Source: Devosia oryzisoli
Lineage (GTDB): Bacteria; Pseudomonadota; Alphaproteobacteria; Rhizobiales; Devosiaceae
Direction of reading: 5' to 3'
Length of the DNA stretch: 64,000 nt
Assembly (NCBI RefSeq): GCF_014837245.1
Contig: NZ_JACYFU010000002.1
Span: 496,001 to 560,000 of the forward strand
Position 1 is the first letter of the stretch, and every line of letters starts with the position of its first letter. Positions 24,206 to 33,969 of the stretch are shown in pieces. The notes under the pieces are model-generated. The model searched no databases and was not told where the DNA came from. It saw nothing but the letters and a program-made list of their open reading frames with translations. Position numbers and translations under genes: made by a program.

Positions 24206-24637
24206 CTAGTCCAGAGCGTGTTGCGGCTTGCCTGAGGCAGCCCAGGCGGCGCCCAGGTCGGACAGCCGTGCTTCGACATAGTCGACGGCAAGACGGACGG
24301 TACCGCCGCCGGCAAAACGGAGTTCAATCGTGCCGGATGGCGCCTCCGAGGGTTCGAAGTGAATGTTCAGCAATTCGAGCACGCCTTCGGGCGAGGCAGG
24401 ATCAAACCCGGCGTAGCGCACAGCCTCCACAGCATCGAAATGCATCGCTGCGCGCTTGCGCAGGCCTCTTCCCCGCGGCAGTTCGGCTGTCCAATCGAAC
24501 CGGTTCATCAAAAGCGCGAAGCGCCGGTCGCCCCGCGCGTAGCCCATGTCCGACACACGCACGACGGCATCCTGCACATGAGCGGACACGACTTCTAGGT
24601 CTTCAGCATCCAGCGCAAGAAGCTTGAGATCGGTCAT
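24206..24637 (-). CDS. DUF2948 family protein
   Basis: The 143-residue protein starting MTDLKLLALDAEDLEVVSAH is of the DUF2948 type, a family regularly placed directly before hisD in alphaproteobacteria. It contains RRFALLMNRFDWTAE and LELRFAGGGTVRL-like beta segments. Start at ATG 24637 follows GAGGGGCC. Function unknown. The 4-bp gap to hisD implies one operon. Confidence 0.82.
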   Translation of the reverse strand: MTDLKLLALDAEDLEVVSAHVQDAVVRVSDMGYARGDRRFALLMNRFDWTAELPRGRGLRKRAAMHFDAVEAVRYAGFDPASPEGVLELLNIHFEPSEAPSGTIELRFAGGGTVRLAVDYVEARLSDLGAAWAASGKPQHALD

Positions 24638-24895
24638 GAGAGGCCCCTCATTGTTCATGCCGCCTATGTCGGCAATAGGGGTTCGATCTACAAGGTTTTG
24701 ATACGCGGGGGCAATGCGTCGTGTTGCACGGGGAGCGCATCTCCAGAAGCGCCCTGCCCGTCCCGCGCCCTGCAGATTCGTTCTCTCGGGAGGGAGTGGG
24801 CAAAGAGGCGTGCCGTTGGGAAGGCCTCCACCCAAGCGCCCAGTCGGTGTACCAAAGCCGCCCTAGCGGAGCGGCCTTGGTCCTCGAGCTGCGCC

Positions 24896-26188
24896 TCAGC
24901 CGGCGACGCGTTCGATTTCAGCGCCACAGCGAGAGAGTTTCTCCTCCAGCCGCTCGAAGCCACGGTCGAGGTGGTAGATGCGGTTGACCACAGTCTCGCC
25001 TTTGGCCGCAAGGCCGGCAATGACGAGCGACACCGAGGCCCGAAGATCGGTAGCCATGACCTGGGCCCCCTTCAGCTGGGGCTTGCCGCGGACAGTCGCC
25101 ACCTGGCCGTCGACCGCGATGTCGGCGCCAAAGCGGGCGAGTTCAGCCACGTGCATATAGCGGTTCTCGAAGATGGTTTCGCGAATGCGGCTTGTTCCCG
25201 TGCTCATGGTCATCAGGGCCATGAACTGGGCCTGCAGATCGGTCGGAAAGCCGGGGAACGGATCGGTATCGACATCGACGGGCTGGATGCCATTGCCATT
25301 GCGCCGCACGCGCAGCCCATGCGCCTCCGTGGTCAGCTCGACACCGGCCTTCTCCAGGACGTCTAGGGCAGCCTGCAGGTGTTCGGGCCGCGCACCGCGC
25401 AAGAGAACATCGCCTCCGGTCATGGCCGCTGCCATGGCAAAAGTGCCCGTCTCGATGCGGTCCGGGATGACCTCCACGGTCGCGCCGTGCAGCTTTTCCA
25501 CGCCCTCGATGGTCAGCGTCTGGGTGCCGATGCCGGAGATGCGCGCCCCCATGGCGACCAGACACTCGGCCACGTTGCTGATTTCGGGCTCCTGCGCTGC
25601 GTTCTCGATGATGGTCGTGCCGCGTGCAAGCGTCGCCGCCATCAGGATGGTATGCGTCGCGCCAACCGAGACCTTGGGGAACCGTACGGTGGCACCCACG
25701 AGGCCACCTTTGGGCGCGCGGGCGACAACGTAGCCGTCATCGATGTCGATTTCCGCGCCAAGTGCCTTGAGGCCATGAAGAAACAGGTCCACCGGCCGTG
25801 TGCCGATGGCGCAGCCGCCAGGCAGCGACACGCGCGCCTCGTGGCAGCGTGCCAGAAGCGGCCCGATAACCCAGAAACTGGCCCGCATCTTCGAGACAAG
25901 CTCATAGGGGGCCGTGGTGTCGACGATCTCTCCAGCGGTGAACGTCATCCGCTGCCCGACGCCCTCCGCCTCGCCCCGGCGACGGCCATGCACGGCGATG
26001 TCCACGCCGTGATTCTCCAGGATGCGTTCGAGTTGCTTGACATCGGCCAGGCGCGGCACGTTTGTCAGCACCAGCGGCTCGGCCGTCAGCAGCGAGGCGA
26101 TCATAAGCGGCAAGGCGGCGTTCTTCGCGCCGGAGATGGGGATTTCACCCCGAAGCTCGTTGCCGCCGATCAGTCGAATGCGATCCAT
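24896..26188 (-). CDS. murA: UDP-N-acetylglucosamine 1-carboxyvinyltransferase
   Basis: MurA transfers enolpyruvate from PEP to UDP-GlcNAc, the first committed step of peptidoglycan synthesis. The 430-residue protein begins [20 protein letters not shown] and carries the catalytic cysteine at position 126 in [11 protein letters not shown], the fosfomycin target; Asp instead of Cys would give resistance, and Cys is present here. Other signatures are [23 protein letters not shown] and [10 protein letters not shown] 258-bp non-coding gap separates it from DUF2948. Confidence 0.97.
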   Translation of the reverse strand: MDRIRLIGGNELRGEIPISGAKNAALPLMIASLLTAEPLVLTNVPRLADVKQLERILENHGVDIAVHGRRRGEAEGVGQRMTFTAGEIVDTTAPYELVSKMRASFWVIGPLLARCHEARVSLPGGCAIGTRPVDLFLHGLKALGAEIDIDDGYVVARAPKGGLVGATVRFPKVSVGATHTILMAATLARGTTIIENAAQEPEISNVAECLVAMGARISGIGTQTLTIEGVEKLHGATVEVIPDRIETGTFAMAAAMTGGDVLLRGARPEHLQAALDVLEKAGVELTTEAHGLRVRRNGNGIQPVDVDTDPFPGFPTDLQAQFMALMTMSTGTSRIRETIFENRYMHVAELARFGADIAVDGQVATVRGKPQLKGAQVMATDLRASVSLVIAGLAAKGETVVNRIYHLDRGFERLEEKLSRCGAEIERVAG

Positions 26189-26324
26189 GAAGAGTTTCCT
26201 CTTGTCGGGCCCGGAAGGGGTCCCATTACCTGTGGGGGGAGGTAAGCGAGGTCTTCGTTGCCACGTAAGCCAGACCAGCCGCGCTCAGCGAATGTGTGAC
26301 GTCTCCAATACGCCCGAAAATGGT

Positions 26325-26474
26325 TTACGGTTTCTTGTCCGCGTCCGTTTCGGGGGCTGGATCCTCATGCCGGGCTGAGCGAGCCCGGGCCTGAGTCTTC
26401 CGGCGCTTGAGGTTCTCGCGCAGCTTTGCGGCCAATCTTTGCTCGCGTTGCAGCGCCTGTTCCGACTTGTCCAT
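26325..26474 (-). CDS. Small highly charged protein, unknown function
   Basis: A 49-residue frame from ATG 26474 gives MDKSEQALQREQRLAAKLRE then NLKRRKTQARARS, a basic amphipathic helix with an acidic end. Proteins like this sit near murA in several Rhizobiales as I recall. No function known. Upstream in-frame GTG codons would lengthen it, without support. Confidence 0.5.
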   Translation of the reverse strand: MDKSEQALQREQRLAAKLRENLKRRKTQARARSARHEDPAPETDADKKP

Positions 26475-26592
26475 CGGTACCCTTGCCATCGAGTCGTCGA
26501 GGCGGTGATAGTGGTTTTTTGGCCTTGCGTCGAGTGAGGCACTATGGCAAAGGACCCGCGTCGCCACGCCGGTCCGCCGAGCCCCGCGAATT

Positions 26593-26667
<75 letters not shown>

Positions 26668-26922
26668 TTTTTTCCCTTCTTTCATCTGCCCTTGCCCAAC
26701 TGAGCTCGGCTCGGTCCATGCTGGCGCATGTCGCACGCTTTTTGGAACTGGGGATGAGGTGAGGAGTTGGCTATCGGGGATACCGGGAGAAGCCTGATCC
26801 GGGATCGGTAGTGATGAGGCTGGCGGCAGCAACGTTGTCATGCCGATAGGGACGATTTGGTGGCATCGCGGATGGTTGGCTATCCAAAAGGCTGCCCGCA
26901 GGTCTTTAAGCTCGAGCCCAGG

Positions 26923-27678
26923 ATGGGAATGGATACAGCGTCAGCCTTTTCGTTCGCCTCCAGCTATTGTGGCTTTCCTCCCACCCCCAGCACGATCTGG
27001 GGGCGGTGGAATTTCGATCCAGTGCTACTTGCCGTCCTCGCCGCCGCTGCGTTGGCCGCCGGACTGCTGCTGCGGGGAGACCGCGTTCGGCTCGTTTGGG
27101 CGACGTTGGCTTGGTTTTTGGCAGTAGTGCTGTTCGTGTCCCCGGTCTGCGCTCTTTCCGTGGCGCTGTTCTCGGTGCGGGTAACGCACCACATGATCCT
27201 CATGGTCATTCTGGCGCCGCTCGTGGTGCTGGCGCTGCCGCGGCACTGGGGAAGGCGCGCGCCGCTCTTGCCCGCCCTGGTCGTTTCCACAGCACTGCTC
27301 TGGCTCTGGCACCTGCCGCTCGCCTATGCATCCGCATTCGAGCATCCGGCGCTTTATTGGGCGATGCAGGCGTCTTTGTCCGGCTCTGCCGTGTGGCTCT
27401 GGCTCGGCATTCTGCGCAACCCGCGAACGGGGGTTGCAAGTCTTACGGCTCTGGCCAGCGCCATGCAGATGGGCTTTCTCGGGGCGCTGCTGGTCTTCGC
27501 CCCTGAGCCGATTTACTGGCCGCACTTCGGACAGACGCTGGCTTTCGGGATGAGCCCCCTTGAGGACCAGCAACTGGCCGGGCTCATCATGTGGGTACCG
27601 GCGAACATACCCCTGCTCTTCGTGGTGCTTTGGCGACTGGTATCGGTGCTGCGCCTCGAGGGCGAGCCAGCGCGATGA
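26923..27678 (+). CDS. CtaG/Caa3-type cytochrome c oxidase assembly factor
   Basis: This integral membrane protein of about 250 residues belongs to the CtaG_caa3 family, needed for assembly of caa3/aa3 oxidases. Seen features: WNFDPVLLAVLAAAALAAGL, RVTHHMILMVILAPLVVLALP, ALVVSTALLWLWHLPLAYA, and EDQQLAGLIMWVPANIPLLF, a typical end motif with the conserved D-Q-x-L-A-G-L-I-M-W. I prefer ATG 26923 (MGMDTASAF) over an upstream in-frame ATG at 26857. It heads a likely operon with the oxidase genes and overlaps the next gene by four bases. Confidence 0.87.
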   Translation: MGMDTASAFSFASSYCGFPPTPSTIWGRWNFDPVLLAVLAAAALAAGLLLRGDRVRLVWATLAWFLAVVLFVSPVCALSVALFSVRVTHHMILMVILAPLVVLALPRHWGRRAPLLPALVVSTALLWLWHLPLAYASAFEHPALYWAMQASLSGSAVWLWLGILRNPRTGVASLTALASAMQMGFLGALLVFAPEPIYWPHFGQTLAFGMSPLEDQQLAGLIMWVPANIPLLFVVLWRLVSVLRLEGEPAR

Positions 27679-28175
27679 TGCTCATATGGCTCAAATTTGT
27701 GCATGTAGGGGCGGTTGCCCTCTGGTCTGCGGGACTAATCGCCCTGCCCTTCCTTTTCGCACAACGGGGGCAACTGGCCGGGCACCCGCTGTTTCGCATC
27801 CACGCGTTCACTCGATCTCTTTATGTGGCCGTAACGTCCCCGGCCGCCTTTGTGGCAATCGGCAGTGGTACTGCGCTCATTCTGGCGCAGGAAACCTACG
27901 GCAACTGGTTCGCGGCAAAGCTCGCGATGGTGGCCGCCATGACCGGGATCCATATCTTTGCAGGGCTGATGATCCTGCGCCTGTTCGAGCCGGGTGGAAC
28001 CTATCCTGGGTGGCGCTTGCACGTGATGGTGCCGCTGACGCTGCTCGTGGTGGGCACCATCCTGTTGCTGGTGCTCGGCAAGCCACGCCTTGACGTACCG
28101 AGCGAACTGATGGGGATGTTCCGTCCTGGCGCGCTGGGGGACTTCGCGAGGCCGGTCATTGACGGGTGGAAATGA
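27675..28175 (+). CDS. CopD/HemJ-like four-helix membrane protein
   Basis: The 166-residue protein has four hydrophobic segments and a motif IWLKFVHVGAVALWSAGLI with a conserved His in helix 1, as in CopD/DUF2269/HemJ-like families (K-x2-H). Other histidines lie in helices (GIHIFAGLMIL; WRLHVMVPL). It may bind heme or act in oxidase assembly. It is coupled to the CtaG-like gene by an ATGA overlap and runs tail-to-tail into the DUF2231 gene with a 20-bp overlap. Confidence 0.65.
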   Translation: MMLIWLKFVHVGAVALWSAGLIALPFLFAQRGQLAGHPLFRIHAFTRSLYVAVTSPAAFVAIGSGTALILAQETYGNWFAAKLAMVAAMTGIHIFAGLMILRLFEPGGTYPGWRLHVMVPLTLLVVGTILLLVLGKPRLDVPSELMGMFRPGALGDFARPVIDGWK

Positions 28176-28716
28176 TGAGGCCAACGCCGTGATCGAACAC
28201 CAGCTTTCCTCCATGCCAGCCAGCGAACCCCGCCGCCATCGTGCTCAGCAGGGAGAGCGCGAGACCGGACGGCAAGACCTGATCGGGCATATGGATCCTG
28301 AGACCCGCATTGGCCGCCGTGATGGCCAGGAGCACCATGGCGGCCACGGCGTGGTTCCAACTGGCCACACGGACGCGGATGCCCGGGACGGCGAGCAGCT
28401 CCAGCGTACCGGCAAGGGCCGCCACGACCCCGAAGATGAAGGCGAAGGCGGCGGCCCAAGTGCCAACCTCGAGCCAGAAAGTGTCGCCGGTCCACCAGTA
28501 GAAGAGATCGGTGCCCAACGTGCTCACGACCAAAGCGATGGGGAAGTGGACCAGCATCGCGTGAACCGGATGACCTGCCACGGCGATGGCGGAGCCAATA
28601 TCCTTTTCGGCCACGGCACGCATGACGGGATTGGGGTGATCCGGCCGCGCCTCGGGCTGGTGCCCCTCCTCGGCCTGGAGCTCCTGGTCTTCAGCATCCT
28701 TGGTCTGGTCCGACAT
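28156..28716 (-). CDS. DUF2231 family membrane protein
   Basis: A 186-residue protein with an acidic, proline-rich amino tail and four membrane segments: GHPVHAMLVHFPIALVV is the DUF2231 hallmark (HPxHxxLVHFP), followed by ALAGTLELLAVPG and LLSTMAAGFAGWHGGKLVF. Genes of this family often accompany terminal oxidase clusters. It lies on the opposite strand inside the cluster and its start faces, or overlaps, the start of the subunit II gene. Confidence 0.85.
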   Translation of the reverse strand: MSDQTKDAEDQELQAEEGHQPEARPDHPNPVMRAVAEKDIGSAIAVAGHPVHAMLVHFPIALVVSTLGTDLFYWWTGDTFWLEVGTWAAAFAFIFGVVAALAGTLELLAVPGIRVRVASWNHAVAAMVLLAITAANAGLRIHMPDQVLPSGLALSLLSTMAAGFAGWHGGKLVFDHGVGLIISTRQ

Positions 28717-29397
28717 TGGCACTGGCCCCTCGCGCGTTCAGCTGTCGTCTTGGCAACGCCGGTCCTGCTGGCCGGTTGCACCGGAGAGCTTTCCGCGCTC
28801 GATCCGGCAGGGCCGCGAGCGGCTAACCTTGCGCTCCTGTGGTGGGTCATGCTTGCCGGCGCAGCAGTGTTGACGGCCCTGGTTCTGGCGCTTTTGACAA
28901 TGGCTTACCTTCGGCCCCACCGCCTGGCCGGGGTGACGGCTGGCCAATGGATCGTAGGAGGCGGACTGATCCTGCCCATCCCCATACTCATGCTGTTGAC
29001 AGGGACAGCCCTCGTTCTGGGGGAGCAACTCCTGCCAAGGGGAGAGGTCGCCTATCGTGCCGAGGCGAGGGCAGAACAGTGGGCGTGGCGCTTCTCCTAT
29101 CCCGACGTGCCGGGGCTCCCGGTAAGCGAGACGCTGCACATCCCGGCGGGCGAGCCTGTCGACATAGCGGTGACCAGCGCCGACGTGATCCACGCCTTTT
29201 GGGTGCCGCGACTTGGCGGAAAGATCGATGCCATTCCTGGCCACCGCAACGTAATTCGCCTGCAGGCCGATGAGCCGGGGATCTACCGGGGCATCTGCGC
29301 CGAGTTCTGCGGCCCGGGGCACGAGACAATGCAGTTCCGGGTGGAGGCGCATGACCTGGAGACGTTCAAATCGATGATGGCGGGGGCCGCACCATGA
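28705..29397 (+). CDS. ctaC: Cytochrome c oxidase subunit II (lipoprotein form)
   Basis: Subunit II receives electrons from cytochrome c at its binuclear CuA centre and passes them to subunit I. Residues show a lipoprotein-type start (ARSAVVLATPVLLAGC), two membrane helices, and a cupredoxin domain with VIHAFWVPRLGGK and the CuA ligands in CAEFCGPGHETMQF. No C-terminal cytochrome c domain follows. The start is uncertain: the best signal peptide would begin at CTG 28705; GTG 28660 (overlapping the divergent DUF2231 start) and TTG 28750 (too short) are alternatives. The stop overlaps subunit I by four bases. Confidence 0.85.
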   Translation: MVRHWHWPLARSAVVLATPVLLAGCTGELSALDPAGPRAANLALLWWVMLAGAAVLTALVLALLTMAYLRPHRLAGVTAGQWIVGGGLILPIPILMLLTGTALVLGEQLLPRGEVAYRAEARAEQWAWRFSYPDVPGLPVSETLHIPAGEPVDIAVTSADVIHAFWVPRLGGKIDAIPGHRNVIRLQADEPGIYRGICAEFCGPGHETMQFRVEAHDLETFKSMMAGAAP

Positions 29398-31901
29398 CCG
29401 AGCCGGCTGTCGTTTCGCCCGTCAGGCTGCACAAGGAGCTTGATGCCATCTGGAGGACGCCGCCCGGGTGGGGGAGGCTTTCGAGCGTCAATCATACGGT
29501 GCTGGGAAAGCGTTTCATGGTGCTTGCCCTCACCTTCTTCGCCATCGGCGGGCTGCTGTCCATGCTGATCCGGGCGCAACTGGCAACGCCCGAGAGCGGT
29601 TTCCTTGAGCCTGCGCTCTATAATCAGATCTTCACCATGCATGGCGTGGTGATGATGTTCCTTTTCGCCATCCCCATGTTCGAGGGCTTCGCGATCTACA
29701 TGCTGCCCAAGATGCTGGGCGCGCGGGACATGGCGTTCCCCCGGCTGACTGCCTACGGGTTCTGGTGCTACCTTTTCGGCGGCATGATCCTGATCGCGGC
29801 GCTGCTGTTCGGCGCCGCGCCGAACGGCGGCTGGTTCATGTATACCCCGCTATCCTCCCGGCCATATTCGCCCGGCATCAATGCCGATGTCTGGTTGCTC
29901 GGCATCACCTTCGTCGAAATATCGGCCGTCACCGCCGCGATCGAAATCCTGGTGTCTATCCTCAAGCTGCGTGCGCCTGGCATGAGCCTGACCCGGATGC
30001 CAATCATCGCCTGGTACATGCTGGTGACGTCGGGCATGATGGTGCTCGGGTTTCCACCGCTGATCCTGGGATCAATCCTTCTCGAACTCGAGCGGGCGTT
30101 CAACCTGCCATTCTTCGACCCGACGCGGGGCGGAGACCCTTTGCTCTGGCAGCATCTTTTCTGGCTGTTCGGCCATCCCGAGGTGTACATCATTTTCCTG
30201 CCCGCGGCGGGAGCGCTCTCCACCATCATTCCGGTGTTCGCGCAGCGTCCGATCCTGGGCTACCGCGCCATCATTGCCGCGATTGTTGCGCTCGGCTTTC
30301 TCTCGTTCGGGCTCTGGGTGCACCACATGTTCATGGTGGGCATTCCGCACATGGCGCTGGCCTTCTTCTCTGCCGCCAGCGCCCTCGTGGCCATTCCGAC
30401 GGCGGTGCAGATATTTGCCTGGATCGGCACACTGGCCTCGGGTCGACCCCGCTGGGATATCCCGATGCTTTACGTCATCGGCTTCTTCGTCGTCTTTGTC
30501 ATAGGCGGCATGACCGGGGTCATGCTGGCCATGGTGCCCTTCAATACCCAGGCCCATGATAGTTATTTCGTCGTGGCGCACCTTCACTATGTGCTGGTGG
30601 GCGGTTTCGTGTTCCCCATGCTCGCGGCGCTCTACCATTGGCTGCCGCACATCACGGGGCGGCAAAGCGTTTATCGGTTGTCGGTGCCGGCATTCTGGCT
30701 GATCTTCATCGGCTTCAACATGACCTTTTTTCTGATGCACCTGACCGGGCTCATGGGCATGCCCCGGCGCATCTCGAGCTATCCGTCCAACTGGGGGTGG
30801 GACTGGCTCAACCTCCTCTCGTCGGTCGGTGGATTTGTGCTGACGATCGGTTTTGCCATGGTGCTGGCCGACATCCTGATGCAACTGCGCTTCGGCGAAC
30901 GCTTCGGCCGAGACCCCTGGAAAGCGCAGACCCTAGAATGGGCAACGGCGACGCCGCCGCCAAGTTACGCATTCGCGTCCATACCTCACATCGAGAGCCG
31001 CGCCGATCAGATCGATCCCGCCGCGCTGGGGTCTCGCCTCGCGGGAGGTGAGGGATACCTGGGCTTTGCGCGCGCGAACAGGCAGGAAACACTGGCCGTC
31101 GACATGGTGACGGGCGCCGTCGAGCATGTCGTCGTCCTCCCGCGCCGCACGCTCCTGCCGCTCTGGACGGCGCTGGCAACGGGGGCGTTTTTCCTCTGCC
31201 TGCTGTTCCGCCTCTATGCCCTTGCGCCGTTGGCCCTCTTGGGCACGCTGGGCCTGTTTCTCCTCTGGCCGGGCAGCCTGGGGGAAACGGCAGACCAGGG
31301 ACCGTTGCCAATCGGCCGCGGCCAAAGCGCGCCGCTCGATGCGGAGGCATCGAATAATGTGACGGTTCTGGCTAGCCGGACTGCGCTCGTCACGAATGCA
31401 ACACTTTACAGCTCGCTCCTCTTCGGCGGCCTGTTCCTCCTTGTGGTCGCCCCGAACTGGAGCTCGGCGCCAGAGACCGCCGTCTCTTGGGCGATGCTGC
31501 TGGCCGGCGTCGGGGCTGCGGCGGTGGGCGGGGTTGCGGCACTGGTCGGGGACCGCAACAACAGTGGTGGGCGAGCCCCGGGCCCCGCTCTCTGGATGAC
31601 AGTGGCTGCACAAATTGCGGCTATGGTCTTGCTGGGCGCGACCGCCTTCCTTCTGGCTGATCCCACGCAACACGCCCGCATCGCCATCGTCTTTGCCGTC
31701 TTGGCCTATTGTGCCCTGCATGCCGGGATCGGAGCAGTGCTTTCGGGAGCCACGCTTTTTCGGCTGGCTCGCGGGCATGTGTCGCAAAATCGTGGGACAG
31801 CCCCCAGGATCGTGGCTCTTTGGAACGGCTTTGCGGCGGCGACGGCCGTGGCGGGCGCGGCCTTGATCGCCGTCCTGGATACGGCAGGAGCTGTCGCATG
31901 A
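29394..31901 (+). CDS. ctaD: Cytochrome c oxidase subunit I fused to subunit III-like domain
   Basis: The 835-residue protein is a heme-copper oxidase subunit I joined to a subunit III-like carboxyl part. Ligand motifs are intact: FTMHGVVMMFLF (low-spin heme His), WLFGHPEVYIIFLP (CuB His with cross-linked Tyr), WVHHMFMVG (CuB His pair) and VAHLHYVLVGG (two heme His). After residue 570 the sequence changes to several hydrophobic helices separated by a GETADQGPLPIGRGQ linker, as in fused I+III forms. The HPEVY tyrosine and proton-channel-type residues suggest an A-type O2-reducing enzyme. It reduces oxygen to water while pumping protons. Confidence 0.92.
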   Translation: MTEPAVVSPVRLHKELDAIWRTPPGWGRLSSVNHTVLGKRFMVLALTFFAIGGLLSMLIRAQLATPESGFLEPALYNQIFTMHGVVMMFLFAIPMFEGFAIYMLPKMLGARDMAFPRLTAYGFWCYLFGGMILIAALLFGAAPNGGWFMYTPLSSRPYSPGINADVWLLGITFVEISAVTAAIEILVSILKLRAPGMSLTRMPIIAWYMLVTSGMMVLGFPPLILGSILLELERAFNLPFFDPTRGGDPLLWQHLFWLFGHPEVYIIFLPAAGALSTIIPVFAQRPILGYRAIIAAIVALGFLSFGLWVHHMFMVGIPHMALAFFSAASALVAIPTAVQIFAWIGTLASGRPRWDIPMLYVIGFFVVFVIGGMTGVMLAMVPFNTQAHDSYFVVAHLHYVLVGGFVFPMLAALYHWLPHITGRQSVYRLSVPAFWLIFIGFNMTFFLMHLTGLMGMPRRISSYPSNWGWDWLNLLSSVGGFVLTIGFAMVLADILMQLRFGERFGRDPWKAQTLEWATATPPPSYAFASIPHIESRADQIDPAALGSRLAGGEGYLGFARANRQETLAVDMVTGAVEHVVVLPRRTLLPLWTALATGAFFLCLLFRLYALAPLALLGTLGLFLLWPGSLGETADQGPLPIGRGQSAPLDAEASNNVTVLASRTALVTNATLYSSLLFGGLFLLVVAPNWSSAPETAVSWAMLLAGVGAAAVGGVAALVGDRNNSGGRAPGPALWMTVAAQIAAMVLLGATAFLLADPTQHARIAIVFAVLAYCALHAGIGAVLSGATLFRLARGHVSQNRGTAPRIVALWNGFAAATAVAGAALIAVLDTAGAVA

Positions 31902-32209
31902 GACAGGGCGACAAGATCGCGCTCATAAGCCTTGTTGCCGGCTTTACCGTCTGGTCCGTCGGCTTTGTCGCGCTATATGGTCTGCAGGCCCTTGGCTGCG
32001 CCTATGGATGGCCGACGCACAGGGCCGTGCTGATCCTGGCCTATGGCATCCTCGTCGCCGTATTGGCCGTTCCCGCCTTCTGGCCGCTCCGGTCGGACGG
32101 CGAAGCTTCCGCGACACTCAGCGTCGCCGCACTCTGGGCCAACCGGGCTGCCCTGGGTGCCGGCGTTCTGGTGTTTCTGCCGGTTACCTTCACCAGCACT
32201 TGCGTCTAG
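31898..32209 (+). CDS. Small membrane protein of the oxidase operon
   Basis: A 103-residue protein with three hydrophobic segments (ALISLVAGFTVWSVGFVALYG; AVLILAYGILVAVLAVPAFW; GAGVLVFLPVTF). It overlaps the stop of subunit I by four bases, so it may be an accessory subunit of the oxidase. It ends tail-to-tail with cutC. No family recognised with confidence. Confidence 0.65.
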   Translation: MRQGDKIALISLVAGFTVWSVGFVALYGLQALGCAYGWPTHRAVLILAYGILVAVLAVPAFWPLRSDGEASATLSVAALWANRAALGAGVLVFLPVTFTSTCV

Positions 32210-32934
32210 TTGGGTGCATCCAGCGCTGCGCGCAGCGCTGCCACGTTCCTCGCGCTGGTCCTCCTGCGGGTTTGGCTGGAAAACCCCAGGCGTTCAGCGG
32301 CTGGACTGGAGGGGTCGGCAAGAACAGAGGCCGATCCGTGCACGGCGCTGAGCGGCAGGGTTCGCCGCAGGACACCTATGATCTGGGGCGCCAATCCGGA
32401 GCCGGGCATGATCGTGATGCGCCCGGCGGCATAGTCTACGACGCGGGTGAGGTTATCGAGTCCCTCAAGGCAGGTAGGCATGCCACCTGAGGTGAGGATG
32501 GTGTCGAACCCCAAATCCACCGCCATTTCAACGGCATCGCGGAAATCCGGGACAAGATCGAAGGCGCGGTGCAAGGTTCGCCCAAGACCGCCCGCCCGGC
32601 CGCAGAGACGCTCGAGAAGCCTCCGATCGAGGCGCCCATCTTCAAGGCTGGCCCCTAGGACCACGCCGCCAAGTCCTGACTCCAGTGCCATGTCGATGTC
32701 GCCGAGCATCGCGTCGGCTTCGAGAGGGGAGAAGACGAAGTCACCGGGGCGATGGCGGATCATGGCGCGTGAGGGGACACCCGCTGCTCCCGCTAGAGAC
32801 ACGAGGCCGGGCGATGGCGTAAGGCCGCCCAATTCGAGCGCTGCGCACAGCTCGATGCGATCGGCGCCACCGTCGATGGCTGCGCCCAGGCCGTCCGCGT
32901 CATCAACGCAGATTTCGAGCAGCGGGCGCGTCAT
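32206..32934 (-). CDS. cutC: CutC family protein
   Basis: The 242-residue TIM-barrel protein has the CutC start LLEICVDDADGLGAAIDGGADRIELCAALELGGLTPS, and later RHRPGDFVFS and LTSGGMPTCLEGL. CutC was named for copper homeostasis in E. coli, though that role is disputed. It is coupled by a four-base overlap to the upstream ROK kinase gene, suggesting a sugar-linked role at least as much as a copper one. Confidence 0.9.
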   Translation of the reverse strand: MTRPLLEICVDDADGLGAAIDGGADRIELCAALELGGLTPSPGLVSLAGAAGVPSRAMIRHRPGDFVFSPLEADAMLGDIDMALESGLGGVVLGASLEDGRLDRRLLERLCGRAGGLGRTLHRAFDLVPDFRDAVEMAVDLGFDTILTSGGMPTCLEGLDNLTRVVDYAAGRITIMPGSGLAPQIIGVLRRTLPLSAVHGSASVLADPSSPAAERLGFSSQTRRRTSARNVAALRAALDAPN

Positions 32935-33842
32935 GTGACCCTCGCCAGAAGAGCCGCGCCGACGAGGCCGGGATCGCCCTGCAAGCCTGCGGGCACCACC
33001 AGCGGGCGATCAAGCCGGCGCAGGATTCTTTGCCGCACAGCGTGGTCGAGGCGCTCGACCAGTGGCCGAACCGTGCCAAGGCCCCCGCCAACGGGGATGA
33101 CATCGGGGCCGATGATGTTCACCACCAGCGCCAGAGGATCTGCCATGAGCTCGATTTGCACCTCTACAGAACGCGCCTCTTGCTCGCCGCCCGCAAGCCA
33201 TCCCGCGATGATTTCGGTGCTGGCGGTGTGCTTCCCCCAAATGTGGAGGTGGATGCGTTCCAGCCCTCTTGCGCCTCCGATAGTATCGACACACCCCACC
33301 TGACCGCAGCCACACGATAGGCGTGGAATGGAAAGGGGCGGGGTGCCAACCGATGTCGCAGCGATGGGACCGTGCCCCCATTCTCCTGCCAAGCCCCCCG
33401 CTCCGGCGTGCAGACGGCCATCGACGACAATGCCGCCACCAACGCCGGTGCCCAGGATCGCCCCGAAAACCACCCGATATCCCCGCCCTGCGCCGGCCAA
33501 AGCTTCGGCGAGGACAAAGCAGTCCGCATCGTTCGCCACGAATACGAGCCTCCTCAGGCGATGTTCCAGGTGAGGCGCCAAAGCGAGACCATCGATGCAG
33601 GGAATATTGGCGCACGTCACCACCTGCGACACTGGATCGACGACGCCGGTGACAGAGATGGCAAGCGGGGCGCTTGCAGACGCGCCTCCGGCGAGCACCT
33701 GCCGCTCGATCGCAGTGCAGAACGCCTCAAGATCGTCGAGTGGCGTCTTCACCCGTCCTAGGGGCGCCAGGTCCGTCGGGTGTGTAGGATCGGCTGTCGC
33801 GGCCTTGATCGTCGAGCCGCCGATATCAAAGCAGGTCATCAT
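32931..33842 (-). CDS. ROK family sugar kinase
   Basis: A 303-residue ROK kinase: amino-terminal ATP motif CFDIGGSTIKAA, central FVANDADCFVLAEAL, GTGVGGGIVVDG phosphate loop, and the ROK zinc motif LSCGCGQVGCVDTIGG (four ligands visible). The sugar (glucose, N-acetylmannosamine or another hexose) cannot be told from sequence. The start is either of two tandem ATGs (33842, 33839). It forms an operon with cutC. Confidence 0.9.
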   Translation of the reverse strand: MMTCFDIGGSTIKAATADPTHPTDLAPLGRVKTPLDDLEAFCTAIERQVLAGGASASAPLAISVTGVVDPVSQVVTCANIPCIDGLALAPHLEHRLRRLVFVANDADCFVLAEALAGAGRGYRVVFGAILGTGVGGGIVVDGRLHAGAGGLAGEWGHGPIAATSVGTPPLSIPRLSCGCGQVGCVDTIGGARGLERIHLHIWGKHTASTEIIAGWLAGGEQEARSVEVQIELMADPLALVVNIIGPDVIPVGGGLGTVRPLVERLDHAVRQRILRRLDRPLVVPAGLQGDPGLVGAALLARVT

Positions 33843-33969
33843 CGTCGCCGGCCCCTCTCGTCACTCCATGGTGGTAGGGAAAGGGACGTGGGTCGGCAAG
33901 AGCATAGGTGCCAAAAGAAGGCCGGCGCCTGACGGAGACGCCGACCAATACTCGCGCGTGGATGTCGGA

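Noticed and set aside
24638..24895. A gene between DUF2948 and murA
   Set aside because: Frames here are short extensions of neighbours without start signals; only a weak hairpin near 24853-24878 is visible.
28159..28704. Long in-frame amino-terminal extension of oxidase subunit II
   Set aside because: It lies opposite the DUF2231 gene and precedes a lipoprotein signal; the real start is probably near 28705.
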